Positions 7,100 to 14,826 of a stretch of DNA of 64,000 nt are shown here, in pieces; within the stretch, counting starts at the first letter, position 1; each line of letters starts with the position of its first letter. A program made the translations under genes and the position numbers. The notes beneath the pieces were generated by a model that was given only the letters and a program-made list of their open reading frames with translations, was not told the origin of the DNA and ran no database searches. The DNA comes from Chitinophagaceae bacterium (GTDB taxonomy: Bacteria > Bacteroidota > Bacteroidia > Chitinophagales > Chitinophagaceae). The stretch spans positions 1-64,000 of the forward strand of contig CANFKC010000028.1 in the NCBI GenBank assembly GCA_947447265.1, in the 5' to 3' direction.

Positions 7100-8227
7100 T
7101 TGGCTTTCTACGCAAAATTGATTCGTGACACCTATCAACACTTACTGGTTAAAACCCCTAATGGTATTGTAGATCCGGCTCTGTTAAAGAAAGCGGTTTA
7201 TGCCAAGCACCTCGGTGAACAGGTTGAGAAAGCGATTGCACCAAAGAAAGAAGGTCGTGTTTTAATTGCCGATTTCTTCCAGACCATGATAGACGATAGC
7301 AAAAATAGAAAAAGGTTGAGCCAAGACGGCAAGGCATTAACTCCAGCGACAATATCAAGTTACGAGTCTACGAAGAAACACTTTCTTGAATTTCAATCGG
7401 AGCGAAGGCGTAAATATTATCTAACGGACATAGACCAAAAGTTATTAGACAGCCTGTATTCATATTTTACAGACGACCTAAAAATGGCGTTCAATGGCGT
7501 AGGTAAGTATATGAAAACCTTTCGCACTATGATGAACTATGCCCGACAAAAAAAATTGATTGGGGCTGATGTTCTAACGGACAATAAGGTTAAGGTTACT
7601 CACGAAAGCCCCGACAACATTTATCTAACCGAAAAAGACATTGCAGATTTATATGCTATTAAAGAATTTGACTCGCCGCTTTATGAGGTAGTTAAGGATT
7701 TGTTTGTAATAGGGTGTTTAACTGGGCTTCGTTTCTCGGACTATTCAACATTATCAAAGGCAAGAATTAGTAATGGTTTTATTTCTCTTACTCAACAAAA
7801 GACACAGAGCCGGGTGACTATACCGATACATCCAACGGTGCAGGAGATACTGGCTAAATACCCTAATGGGTTGCCTAAATGTCCGCCGAACCAAGTATTC
7901 AACCGCTACTTGAAAGATTTGGGAAAGAAACTACCGCAGTTAGACACTGATTTTGAAAAGGTATTGACGAGGGGTGGTGTTGCTGACCCTAAAACATATA
8001 AAAAATATGAATTGTTGCAGTCGCATACGGCACGCCGCTCGCTGGCAACTAATCTATATCTAAGTGGTGTGCCGGCAATAACAATTATGGCTATTACTGG
8101 TCATAAAACCGAAAAATCTTTTTTGGCTTATATCAAGGCTGACTCTTTACAACACGCTATGTTATTGGCTGAGCATTGGAAGAAGCAAAAGAAGGACGAT
8201 GTAGGAGAAAAGGGAGCAGCAGCATAA
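7100..8227 (+). CDS. Tyrosine recombinase / integrase, probably lacking its N-terminal arm domain
   Basis: The catalytic residues are all present: R211 (TGLRFSDY), a beta-hairpin lysine at K234 (TQQKT), H309-x-x-R312 (SHTARRS), H335 (ITGHK) and Y344 (FLAYIK). Residues about 55-160 fit the SAM-like core-binding domain. Full-length Bacteroidota integrases usually begin with an arm-binding domain of some 80-100 residues, only partly represented here. The first available start is TTG at 7100, six bases after the stop of the HTH fragment, and an in-frame stop lies at 7088-7090. The catalytic core is intact, but regulated integration and excision may be impaired. A strong terminator follows. Confidence 0.85.
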   Translation: MAFYAKLIRDTYQHLLVKTPNGIVDPALLKKAVYAKHLGEQVEKAIAPKKEGRVLIADFFQTMIDDSKNRKRLSQDGKALTPATISSYESTKKHFLEFQSERRRKYYLTDIDQKLLDSLYSYFTDDLKMAFNGVGKYMKTFRTMMNYARQKKLIGADVLTDNKVKVTHESPDNIYLTEKDIADLYAIKEFDSPLYEVVKDLFVIGCLTGLRFSDYSTLSKARISNGFISLTQQKTQSRVTIPIHPTVQEILAKYPNGLPKCPPNQVFNRYLKDLGKKLPQLDTDFEKVLTRGGVADPKTYKKYELLQSHTARRSLATNLYLSGVPAITIMAITGHKTEKSFLAYIKADSLQHAMLLAEHWKKQKKDDVGEKGAAA

Positions 8228-8230
8228 AAA

Positions 8231-8262
8231 GAGCCTGACTATTAACGGTCAGGCTCTTTTTT
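8231..8262 (+). terminator. Intrinsic terminator of the integrase gene
   Basis: GAGCCTGAC (8231-8239) pairs with GTCAGGCTC (8248-8256), followed by six T's. It lies directly after the integrase stop codon. Confidence 0.9.
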
Positions 8263-8288
8263 CGTTTGGTCGTTACCAATTACCGTCT

Positions 8289-8432
8289 TTAAGGTTTCGG
8301 CTTTGATGGAGTTGCTGGCTTCGGTGCTGGTGGCGGTGTTTTGCCGGGTCCAGGGGGGTAGTTTGTTCTATCGTCTCCTGATTTTTTACCGGGCTGCTTA
8401 CTTGGCAAGTTTGGCCGTTTTGTCGATGACAT
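8289..8432 (-). CDS. Small proline-rich basic protein (47 aa)
   Basis: A minus-strand frame from ATG 8432 to TAA 8289 gives MSSTKRPNLPSKQPGKKS, then GDDRTNYPPGPGK and a tail of Pro, Lys, Ala and Thr (TPPPAPKPATPSKPKP). There is no signal peptide. The composition would suit a disordered, nucleic-acid-binding or linker-like peptide. It lies 46 bp after the stop of the LytTR-like gene on the same strand, so the two may be one transcript. I recognise no family, and low-complexity frames can arise by chance. Confidence 0.4.
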   Translation of the reverse strand: MSSTKRPNLPSKQPGKKSGDDRTNYPPGPGKTPPPAPKPATPSKPKP

Positions 8433-8478
8433 ACAATTTGTTTTTAATTGTTAACAATAGAGCAAAGGAAACAAACAA

Positions 8479-9327
8479 TTACTGCTGGAAACTGTTGATG
8501 TAATATTCCGCCTTTTCGTGTGAGAACACTCTTGCATCCCTATTATGGCGAATTTTCAATATTTCTTGCTTTAATTGTCTTATGTCAACATTTCGATCTG
8601 GAGTAATAATACTTATTGCATCAGAATCAACATTATTGCCCTCTATATTCAATAGCAAACTATTCTCAGTTTCAAAATCGTAATAGTCGATGTTAACAAT
8701 TGCACTCTGAGAAACTTTTGCAAGATACTCGCCGAATAGATCAACATACTGTTTTAGAGTATCAAAGTTCAATGGTACTGGATGTTCTTTGTTGTTGTTG
8801 TAATAAAGCGTTTGAGAATTAAGATTATATCTAATTATCTCAAATGAATTTTCAGCCTTGGTTTTCCTTATGTAGATAGCCTTTCTTCTGCTGTCTTTCT
8901 TTTCAACAACGGGTGCGGTGATAATGCAAATAATATCCTTTGGATGAAATCCTGTCGGTAAAAACTCTTCTTCACCTTCTTTCTGCACATTTAGCGTTCT
9001 GAGAACTTCGTAACGATTGCTGTCATGCAGCAAAATATTTTCAATATCGTGGTAATACCTCGCTTGATTATTTAATTCGTTATAAAGTTCTTTTATGACT
9101 TCGCGTTGGTCTTCAATGATTAACATGGTTGCTGCCAGTTCATTTGCTAATTGTAATACCAACGGGTTATTTCTCTTGCTTCGGGATATATTTTCTTTGA
9201 CCGCCTGAATGAATAGTTGTTTTCTATTGATGCCAATATCACTATGGGCATTGAGCAGATTGTATAAGTAATACAATTGCTTTTGAATGGTTTTGAAGTT
9301 ATATTTCATGTAAGACATTGAGCGCAT
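8479..9327 (-). CDS. LytTR-like DNA-binding regulator with a helical N-terminus
   Basis: In this 282-aa protein, residues 1-115 are helical and charged. Residues about 130-260 resemble a LytTR domain: an initial strand (DIICIITAPVV), a central strand pair, then FGEYLAKVSQSAIVNIDYYD at 198-217, comparable to the 'rvHRSyiVNl' signature, and a final IRQLKQEILKIR helix. There is no receiver domain or membrane segment, so it is not a standard two-component regulator. Three close Met codons (residues 1, 4 and 7) leave the exact start open. It is the gene nearest the tRNA end of the island and reads away from the tRNA. A role in controlling element genes is inference. Confidence 0.5.
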   Translation of the reverse strand: MRSMSYMKYNFKTIQKQLYYLYNLLNAHSDIGINRKQLFIQAVKENISRSKRNNPLVLQLANELAATMLIIEDQREVIKELYNELNNQARYYHDIENILLHDSNRYEVLRTLNVQKEGEEEFLPTGFHPKDIICIITAPVVEKKDSRRKAIYIRKTKAENSFEIIRYNLNSQTLYYNNNKEHPVPLNFDTLKQYVDLFGEYLAKVSQSAIVNIDYYDFETENSLLLNIEGNNVDSDAISIITPDRNVDIRQLKQEILKIRHNRDARVFSHEKAEYYINSFQQ

Positions 9328-9417
9328 GTCAAAGTTCTACATTAAACAAACATGATTGTTAAAAAAGCAATTCATGAATGAAGATTTTCGTAAATGCAAT
9401 ATTTGCACTTGAAAAAC

Positions 9418-9435
9418 GCCACCTATTCCGCCACC
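9418..9435. repeat. Paired GCCACC motif, possible integrase arm site (right)
   Basis: GCCACC occurs at 9418-9423 and 9430-9435, 12 bp apart. It is the inverted counterpart of the GTGGCA pair at 11-27 and lies about 45 bp from the tRNA 3' end, where an attachment site would be expected. Confidence 0.3.
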
Positions 9436-9443
9436 TCACTTCT

Positions 9444-9478
9444 AAAAATGACGAAGACCCGCACTGGGTGCGGGTCTT
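9444..9478 (-). terminator. Terminator of the tRNA-Asp transcript
   Basis: A 10-bp stem (9454-9463 with 9469-9478) with a 5-base loop lies immediately after the tRNA 3' end. A T-run follows on the minus strand (9448-9444). Confidence 0.7.
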
Positions 9479-9480
9479 AG

Positions 9481-9554
9481 CGGACTGGACGGGACTCGAA
9501 CCCGCGACCTCCGCCGTGACAGGGCGGCATTCTAACCAACTGAACTACCAATCC
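9481..9554 (-). tRNA. tRNA-Asp (anticodon GTC)
   Basis: Read on the minus strand, the acceptor arm GGATTGG pairs with CCAGTCC (one G-T). The D-loop has AGTTGGTTAGA, the anticodon loop is CTGTCAC between CCGCC and GGCGG, and the T-arm is CGGGTTCGAGTCCCG. The discriminator base is G, as expected for Asp, and the 3' CCA is not encoded. The gene marks the boundary between the mobile block on its 3' side and the conserved chromosome on its 5' side. Confidence 0.95.
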
Positions 9555-9624
9555 AAAGTTCAATATCTTTATAAAAGAGCTGTTATTATTTGTTCTATTG
9601 TGCCGTTCTTTTCAGTTCGGGCTG

Positions 9625-9657
9625 CAAAGATAAATGCATTTTGGGGAATTTTACAAA
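9625..9657 (-). promoter_or_regulatory. Bacteroidota-type promoter of tRNA-Asp
   Basis: On the minus strand a -33 TTTG (9657-9654) lies 21 bases before a -7 TATCTTTG (9632-9625), matching the phylum consensus. It is about 70 bp upstream of the tRNA. Confidence 0.7.
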
Positions 9658-9776
9658 TTTATTTTGCGATTTGTTTGAATTTTTTTGTGACGAAGGCAAC
9701 GCATATCAGTACAAGATACCCCTAAACAAAAAAATGGAGCATTGCTGCCCCATTTTCCACTTTATACCTCACTCAC

Positions 9777-10067
9777 TTATTTCTTTTCTTCTGCTTGTAT
9801 TTTCTTCACTTCGCGGCGTTGGTCGTTTACCTTCACCTGCTTTTTATTCACTTTGTGCACTTCTTTGTTTTCCATTTTTACCTGTGTGTTGTCGCGCATA
9901 TCTTTCTTCTTTTCCAGCTTTTCTTTTGCTTTGTGAAGTTTCTTTGCGTGTTTAACTTCATGCTTGTCTTCTTTCTTTTCTTCTCTCATTTCCTTTTTTG
10001 TCTCCTGGGCAAAAGCACTACCCGCTATACTTGCAGCCATCATGGCTATGAGCATCATTTTCTTCAT
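9777..10067 (-). CDS. Secreted Lys/Glu-rich protein of unknown function
   Basis: This 96-aa protein has a clear signal peptide (MKKMMLIAMMAASIAGSAFA, cut before QETKKE). The mature part is almost wholly Lys, Glu, Asp, His, Val and Gln (for example KHEVKHAKKLHKAKEKLEKK), so it is predicted to be a highly charged single helix or disordered. It probably lives in the periplasm. Similar short Lys/Glu-rich exported proteins are common in Bacteroidota and have no assigned role. It stands alone between the tRNA and a divergent gene, and a TACTTTTG box lies about 95 bp upstream. Confidence 0.75.
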   Translation of the reverse strand: MKKMMLIAMMAASIAGSAFAQETKKEMREEKKEDKHEVKHAKKLHKAKEKLEKKKDMRDNTQVKMENKEVHKVNKKQVKVNDQRREVKKIQAEEKK

Positions 10068-10161
10068 CTTGTTTGATTTTTGTTTGAGTGATTATTAAGT
10101 GTAAAAATTAATTGTTGACATTGGTTAAAACAGGTAAGTAATCCTTCGCCTATTTCTTTCA

Positions 10162-10169
10162 CAAAAGTA
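10162..10169 (-). promoter_or_regulatory. -7 box of the Lys/Glu-rich protein gene
   Basis: TACTTTTG on the minus strand fits TAnnTTTG. I could not find a good -33 element at the usual 19-21 base distance, so the call is tentative. The surrounding gap (10068-10314) has nothing else that I recognise. Confidence 0.4.
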
Positions 10170-10314
10170 GGTGGTCGTGCCATCCGGTATGTTACACCCA
10201 ATTGCAAATCAATTATATCATTCACACATTTAGGGTATTATCGCTGTTTCACTTGCTGTTTTACGGGTGTATTATTTTTTTATCTTAATTTGGGGTGTTT
10301 CAGAAAAATTTTAA

Positions 10315-10998
10315 ATGCTGAGTGACCAGTTTGAATTTCCGGGTAGAATAAAAGGTACGTTGCTGGATAAATACCTTGAGAAAGGTTGGTACAGAACCGG
10401 CTGCGTTATTTTTACCACCCATTACCTGGCACCTTTTGACGATGGTAATAAATACAGGGTATACTGGCTTCGCTACATCGTAAAAAACGTGCAGCCCGGC
10501 TCTACTGCTAAAAAGTTACTGCAACTCAATAAAGGCTTTACGGTATCGTACAGGCGGTTCAGCCTTACTGCCGAACTAGATGCACTGCACAAACGCTATG
10601 CGGCCTCGGTTAAGTTTGCCGCCTGCAACGACCTGGAAACAATTTTGGTAGATATCGGCAACGATATTTATGACAGTTACCTGATCGAGGTTCGGGATAA
10701 TGGTAAACTTATAGGCGCCGGCCTGCTTGACCTTGGTAACAGCTCAATTGAAGGGATAATTAATATTTATGACCCTGACTACAAAAAACACAGCCTGGGC
10801 AAGTACCTTATTTTAATGAAGTACCGTTTTTGTGTGGCCCACAACATTCCCTACTACTATCCGGGTTATTATATGCCGGAGCACCCGCTCTTCCATTATA
10901 AATTATTTTTAGATATTGCCGCTACGGAGGTATATGTGCCTGAAAGCAACTTATGGGTGGGTTATGATACGTTTGTGGCCATGGAGTTAGGGCACTAA
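10315..10998 (+). CDS. Arginyl-tRNA-protein transferase-like (Ate1/Bpt-type, GNAT fold) protein
   Basis: This 227-aa protein matches the C-terminal half of Ate1/Bpt aminoacyl-tRNA-protein transferases: DSYLIEVRDNGKLIGAGLLD, then KKHSLGKYLILMKYRF and the hallmark HNIPYYYPGYYMPEHPLFHYK-type stretch, in which SLG, YYYPGYY and YK are the conserved elements. The family transfers an amino acid from tRNA to protein N-termini, marking them for degradation by ClpAP-type proteases. The N-terminal cysteine cluster of eukaryotic Ate1 is absent, so true transferase activity is uncertain; it may be another peptidyl or aminoacyl acetyltransferase-like enzyme. It is convergent with the LOG gene. Confidence 0.65.
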   Translation: MLSDQFEFPGRIKGTLLDKYLEKGWYRTGCVIFTTHYLAPFDDGNKYRVYWLRYIVKNVQPGSTAKKLLQLNKGFTVSYRRFSLTAELDALHKRYAASVKFAACNDLETILVDIGNDIYDSYLIEVRDNGKLIGAGLLDLGNSSIEGIINIYDPDYKKHSLGKYLILMKYRFCVAHNIPYYYPGYYMPEHPLFHYKLFLDIAATEVYVPESNLWVGYDTFVAMELGH

Positions 10999-11021
10999 AA
11001 AACCCACCAAAATGGTGGGTT
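10997..11021 (-). terminator. Terminator of the LOG-family gene
   Basis: AACCCACCA (11001-11009) pairs with TGGTGGGTT (11013-11021). On the minus strand the stem is followed by a run of T's (11002-10997), so it serves the leftward transcript. Confidence 0.8.
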
Positions 11022-11043
11022 ACAGTAGGTGTTAAGTTTGCTA

Positions 11044-11742
11044 TTAAAAATTTGGTTGCAATTTATTGTGTGAGTAGAACTCCGTCATATAATTGACTAC
11101 TTCGTCTGCAGTGTCAAATATTTTTATCATATCCAGGTCGCCGGGGCTAATGTTGTGCTCCTGCAGTTCCATGGTTTCGTGCATCCAGTCGAAAAGGCCT
11201 TTCCAATAGGCTGAACCCATACATATCATTGGGGTTTGCGTAAATTTCTTGGTTTGTATCAGGGTGGCTACTTCAAAAAATTCGTCCATAGTGCCCCAGC
11301 CGCCCGGCATCATTATAAATGCCTGCGAATACTTAGTGAACATTACTTTGCGCACAAAAAAGTAGTCAAAGTTCAGGTTGTGGCTGCCATCAATAAACTC
11401 ATTGCTGGTTTGTTCAAACGGAAGTTCAATATTCAGACCCACGCTTTTGCCACCGGCAACCCGTGCGCCTTTATTGGCGGCTTCCATAATGCCGGGTCCT
11501 CCGCCCGATATGATGCCAAAGCCTTCTTCAGCAAGCCTTTTTGCTATGTCAGTTGCCAGTTCGTAGTATTTATTGCCGGGCTTGGTGCGTGCAGAGCCGA
11601 ATATAGTAACACATGGCCCAACTTTCGCCATCACTTCGAACCCCTGTACGAATTCGGCCATTATTTTAAATATCTGCCAGCTTGAATGCGCTCTTGTTTC
11701 TGTCCAGTCGCGGTTGCGGAGTTTATTAATTTGATCCTTCAT
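11044..11742 (-). CDS. LOG family protein (nucleotide 5'-monophosphate phosphoribohydrolase-like)
   Basis: This 232-aa Rossmann-fold protein has the two family signatures: GGGPGIMEAANKGA around residue 80-93 and PGGWGTMDEFFEV around residue 146-158, the PGGxGTxxE motif that forms the active site. Members cleave nucleoside monophosphates to base plus ribose 5-phosphate. Plant and bacterial LOG enzymes activate cytokinins, but in most bacteria the physiological substrate is unknown. The older name 'lysine decarboxylase' is misleading. Its start lies inside the end of the upstream symporter gene (17-nt overlap), so the two are translated from one message. Confidence 0.9.
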   Translation of the reverse strand: MKDQINKLRNRDWTETRAHSSWQIFKIMAEFVQGFEVMAKVGPCVTIFGSARTKPGNKYYELATDIAKRLAEEGFGIISGGGPGIMEAANKGARVAGGKSVGLNIELPFEQTSNEFIDGSHNLNFDYFFVRKVMFTKYSQAFIMMPGGWGTMDEFFEVATLIQTKKFTQTPMICMGSAYWKGLFDWMHETMELQEHNISPGDLDMIKIFDTADEVVNYMTEFYSHNKLQPNF

Positions 11743-13264
11743 TAATTATCGTGTTTGTATTATTCCCTTTCTTCGATGTTAAAAGTAGCAGTAAAAATGT
11801 AAAAGTTGCATTGATAATGAGTAATTCATTGCCTATTACATAGCCCCCCAACAATTTGCTGTCGTTTTGTTTAAGCATATAGCAAAGGGCCGGCGCGGCA
11901 ATGCATATTACAGGCACAAGGCTGCTGTTTACATTTCGTTTGGTAATGATGCCAAATGCAAATAATGCCAGCAATGGTCCGTAGGTGTAACCGGCAACGA
12001 CCAGCAACGTTTGTATAAGCGAGCCATTATCAACCATCCTGAAATAGAACACACAGATAAGGAACACCACCGCAAATGTATAATGCACAATCAGGCGGGT
12101 GCGTTTCTGCTGTTGTTCAGTCATTCCTTCTTTGCGCCTTATACCCAGTATATCAATGCAGAACGATGACGTTAGCGCAGTAAGCGCTCCGTCGGCACTC
12201 GGGAATAAAGCGGAAATAAGGCCAATGATAAATATAATACTAATAACCGGCGGCATATACTGTAGCGCCAGAACCGGGAAAATGTCGTCGCCAATAATGT
12301 TCTTACCGTCCAGCAAAAACTGCACCGTGTCTTTGCCGTTTACCATTACGTGGGTAAAGGCACCCCCCTTGCTCATACCATACAAATACAGCAACCCACC
12401 CAGCATTAAGAAAACAAAAACAACGAAAACCTGCAAAAAGCTGAGTGTAAGCATGTTTTTGCGGGAATCTTTAAGGTTGCTTACACTAATGTTTTTCTGC
12501 ATCATTTCCTGGTCAAGCCCGGTCATAGAAATGGTAATAAAGGCACCGCCCAACAATTGCTTCATAAAGAAGTTACCCTTCAGTGCATCTGTCTGCCAAA
12601 GATTGGTGTAACCTTTTCCGGCCATGGCCTGCCAGCCATCAGCCACACTAAAGTTGAGGCTATGTAAAATATAACCGACGCAAATAATAAGTGCCAGTAA
12701 CATACAGGTAGTTTGCAAAGTATCAGTCCACACAATTGTTTTTACGCCACCTTTATAAGTATAGAGTAAAATGAGCACCAATATAATAATTGCAGTAAGT
12801 TCAAACGGAATGCCCATTGCTTCCAGCACAAATTTTTCCAGCACTTTTATAACCAGGTATAGCCGGAGCGTAGCGCCCAGTGTGCGGGAAAGTATAAAAA
12901 ATAGCGCGCCTGTTTTATAAGAGGTCTCTCCCAGCCTGCCCTGCAGGTAGGTATATATTGAAGTTAGCTTTAGCCTGTAGTATAAAGGAAGTAAAATAAA
13001 TGCTACCGCAAAGTAGCCGAGCCAGTAACCAATAACCACCTGGAAATAATCGAACCCTTTCAGACCCACCGTACCGGGCACGGAAATAAAAGTCATACCC
13101 GAAAGGGATGTACCCACCATTCCAAAAGCTACCAACCACCACTTACTGTTACGGTTACCTATGAAAAAAGATTCGTTCGATGAATTACGCGAAGTATAAA
13201 ACGCTATACCCAGCAAAACCGAGAAGTATATTAAAATTATGGAAAGCAACATTAAAGGACTCAT
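11726..13264 (-). CDS. Sodium:solute symporter (SSS family)
   Basis: This 512-aa inner-membrane protein has about 13 hydrophobic segments and the SSS hallmark features: an N-terminal IGNRNSKWWLVAFGMVGTSL segment in the first helices and a GQR-like region replaced here by YLQGRLG. It uses the sodium gradient to take up a small solute; sugars, amino acids, sialic acid or others are all possible and the sequence does not say which. It is the first gene of a two-gene unit with the LOG-like enzyme, which overlaps its 3' end, so the substrate might be linked to nucleotide or sugar salvage. That link is inference. Confidence 0.9.
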   Translation of the reverse strand: MSPLMLLSIILIYFSVLLGIAFYTSRNSSNESFFIGNRNSKWWLVAFGMVGTSLSGMTFISVPGTVGLKGFDYFQVVIGYWLGYFAVAFILLPLYYRLKLTSIYTYLQGRLGETSYKTGALFFILSRTLGATLRLYLVIKVLEKFVLEAMGIPFELTAIIILVLILLYTYKGGVKTIVWTDTLQTTCMLLALIICVGYILHSLNFSVADGWQAMAGKGYTNLWQTDALKGNFFMKQLLGGAFITISMTGLDQEMMQKNISVSNLKDSRKNMLTLSFLQVFVVFVFLMLGGLLYLYGMSKGGAFTHVMVNGKDTVQFLLDGKNIIGDDIFPVLALQYMPPVISIIFIIGLISALFPSADGALTALTSSFCIDILGIRRKEGMTEQQQKRTRLIVHYTFAVVFLICVFYFRMVDNGSLIQTLLVVAGYTYGPLLALFAFGIITKRNVNSSLVPVICIAAPALCYMLKQNDSKLLGGYVIGNELLIINATFTFLLLLLTSKKGNNTNTIINEGSN

Positions 13265-13303
13265 AGCAGCACTTTTCTTGATCCTGTTACGGCAGGAGTG
13301 TAG

Positions 13304-13338
13304 TAAAAAAATAATCCCGATAGCAAATGCTATCGGGA
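13304..13338 (-). terminator. Terminator of the 207-aa outer-membrane protein gene
   Basis: TCCCGATAGC (13315-13324) pairs with GCTATCGGGA (13329-13338) across AAAT. A T-rich tail follows on the minus strand. Confidence 0.85.
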
Positions 13339-13394
13339 CAAATGTAGTATAGAATTAGTAATCTGAAACAAAATGAGCGGATGCAGCCGTTAGT

Positions 13395-14018
13395 TTATAA
13401 GCCTACATATATACTTGCACGCCAAACCAATTGTTGTTTGTATGGGCTGTAGTCAGCCTGCAGCACATCGTATAAAATTTCGAGCGTACCAGATGCGCGG
13501 CCACCCAAAGCTTGCTTAAGGCCGGGGCCGACAAGCCATGATACTGCACTTACATTAACCTTATCTCCCGTAATATAATATTGGTACGTTACAGGGTCAA
13601 TGGCCGGCTTCGAACCCCGCAGGTTAATTATGTTTAATTCCAGGTCGGTACTCAGGAACACGGGGTTGTACACAATACATTTTGCCCAAAGGCTTGGGGT
13701 AATTATGTTTTCGTGTACGTAGTATGTTTTGTTATCGTAGGTAAAGTCGTAAGCCCTGTAGTATTGGTAACCCAACCCGACACCAGCGGCCAGGTAGCTT
13801 TTTAACTTGTACCCTACTTTTGGCGATAAGCCAAGGTTAACATAATCTCCGGCATAGCCGAGATTGAAACCACCGCCCAATACCAGTTTATCAGGGTCGT
13901 ATCCGCTTTTCTGCTGTTTTTTGTAGCCACCGGCCCTACCAGAGCTATTGTAGGTATCCTGGGCTGATGCGCTTAAAACGACGGAGCATACTAAAAGCAA
14001 ACAAAAAATCCGCTTCAT
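13395..14018 (-). CDS. Secreted outer-membrane beta-barrel-like protein
   Basis: This 207-aa protein has a signal peptide (MKRIFCLLLVCSVVLSASAQ). After a Gly/Lys-rich stretch it has alternating hydrophobic strands (LVLGGGFNLGYAGDYVNLGL, then KVGYKLKSYLAAGVGLGYQY) and ends in an aromatic/Gly strand with WRASIYVGL, as an 8-stranded barrel would. It belongs to the broad group of small porin-like barrels of Bacteroidota with no assigned function. It is a single gene with its own terminator. Confidence 0.75.
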   Translation of the reverse strand: MKRIFCLLLVCSVVLSASAQDTYNSSGRAGGYKKQQKSGYDPDKLVLGGGFNLGYAGDYVNLGLSPKVGYKLKSYLAAGVGLGYQYYRAYDFTYDNKTYYVHENIITPSLWAKCIVYNPVFLSTDLELNIINLRGSKPAIDPVTYQYYITGDKVNVSAVSWLVGPGLKQALGGRASGTLEILYDVLQADYSPYKQQLVWRASIYVGL

Positions 14019-14313
14019 TTATTAAAAATTTGGTACTACGAAGTTATCGTAATTTAGTTGCATGACAATACCGCTTTGTGTCGAATGGCATTTTTTAACA
14101 GTTAAATGTATTGCCCGCAAATGCTTATACTTTTGTTGGGTATTAGCTAACGCGACTTCATTTTATGAAATGTTTTGACGGCTGGCAGCTGTAGCACCCC
14201 CATTATATAGTTATTCATTGCTCACTTAACCATAATTAACCTCCTGTTTCGGCGATTTATTTCTAATTTTAAAATGCATATCGACTAGTAAAAAACAGCA
14301 ATTTATTAAAACC
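14019..14313. other. Divergent intergenic region
   Basis: It separates the leftward barrel gene from the rightward membrane-protein operon. A plus-strand TACTTTTG box lies at 14128-14135, some 180 bp before the operon, without a good -33 element. I see no small gene. Confidence 0.35.
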
Positions 14314-14826
14314 ATGCGGCCTGCACCTCACCCTTTCCGGCAATACCTTTCCCTAATCCTGCTTTTTGCACCAGCGGTACTCTTTGTTGTTTTATGGTTC
14401 ATTTTCAGGCAGCGGCCTGGGTTACAAATCAATAGTAAATTTCCATTTGCGCCCTGGCAATTTATAGCGATTGGCGTGTGTGGTGTTGTGGCAACTATTG
14501 GCGGCGTGCTGGACTGGCGTTACCACCGAGATCCGCTACAACTTAAAATTCCTAAAAAGGAAAGGGATGCCGAAGCTGCCGCTTTAGGCCTGGGTGGTTT
14601 ACCTATGTTTACTCTTATGTGGCTGGCTATGCTTAGTGCAAAACCAACTCTGTATCTTATACCCATTCTATTAGTGCTTATTTATACGGTTGCCGCAATC
14701 AGTTACGACGAATTTGTATTTCATATAAAACGCTGCAATAAACAAGAAACCCTTTACCACCGTATGCTGGTTTTGGGTAATGGCTTTGCCTGGCTTTCAT
14801 GGTTTCACTTTATTTATTACAAATGA
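14314..14826 (+). CDS. Integral membrane protein of unknown function (170 aa)
   Basis: There are four likely transmembrane helices: about residues 11-31, 46-66, 91-109 and 113-131, plus a hydrophobic C-terminus (GNGFAWLSWFHFIYYK). The loop with DWRYHRDPLQLKIPKKERDAEAAAL is cytoplasmic by the positive-inside rule. I do not recognise the family. It starts a three-gene operon: its TGA overlaps the ATG of the next gene (ATGA at 14823-14826). The third gene is a metallophosphoesterase, so this may be a membrane partner in lipid or envelope metabolism. Confidence 0.7.
   Translation: MRPAPHPFRQYLSLILLFAPAVLFVVLWFIFRQRPGLQINSKFPFAPWQFIAIGVCGVVATIGGVLDWRYHRDPLQLKIPKKERDAEAAALGLGGLPMFTLMWLAMLSAKPTLYLIPILLVLIYTVAAISYDEFVFHIKRCNKQETLYHRMLVLGNGFAWLSWFHFIYYK

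Larger units (their letters stand above)
1..9480. mobile_element. Putative integrative element next to tRNA-Asp (left end at or beyond window start)
   Basis: The block holds an integrase, an excisionase-like HTH remnant, a ParB-like/DNA methyltransferase fusion, a polymerase-like protein with direct repeats upstream, and several small unknown genes, then ends abruptly at a tRNA-Asp gene followed by ordinary chromosomal genes. The tRNA 3' end faces the block, the usual geometry for an element integrated in a tRNA 3' end. I found no second copy of the tRNA 3' end in the window, so the left boundary and the att duplication are not proven. Both edges carry paired GTGGC motifs in opposite orientation (11-27 and 9418-9435), which could be integrase arm sites. 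No conjugation genes are visible. Confidence 0.6.

Noticed and set aside
9378-10076. Plus-strand open frames across the tRNA and opposite the Lys/Glu-rich gene
   Set aside because: They read through the antisense of tRNA-Asp or mirror a Lys/Glu-rich coding strand, giving Phe/Leu/Ser-rich strings.
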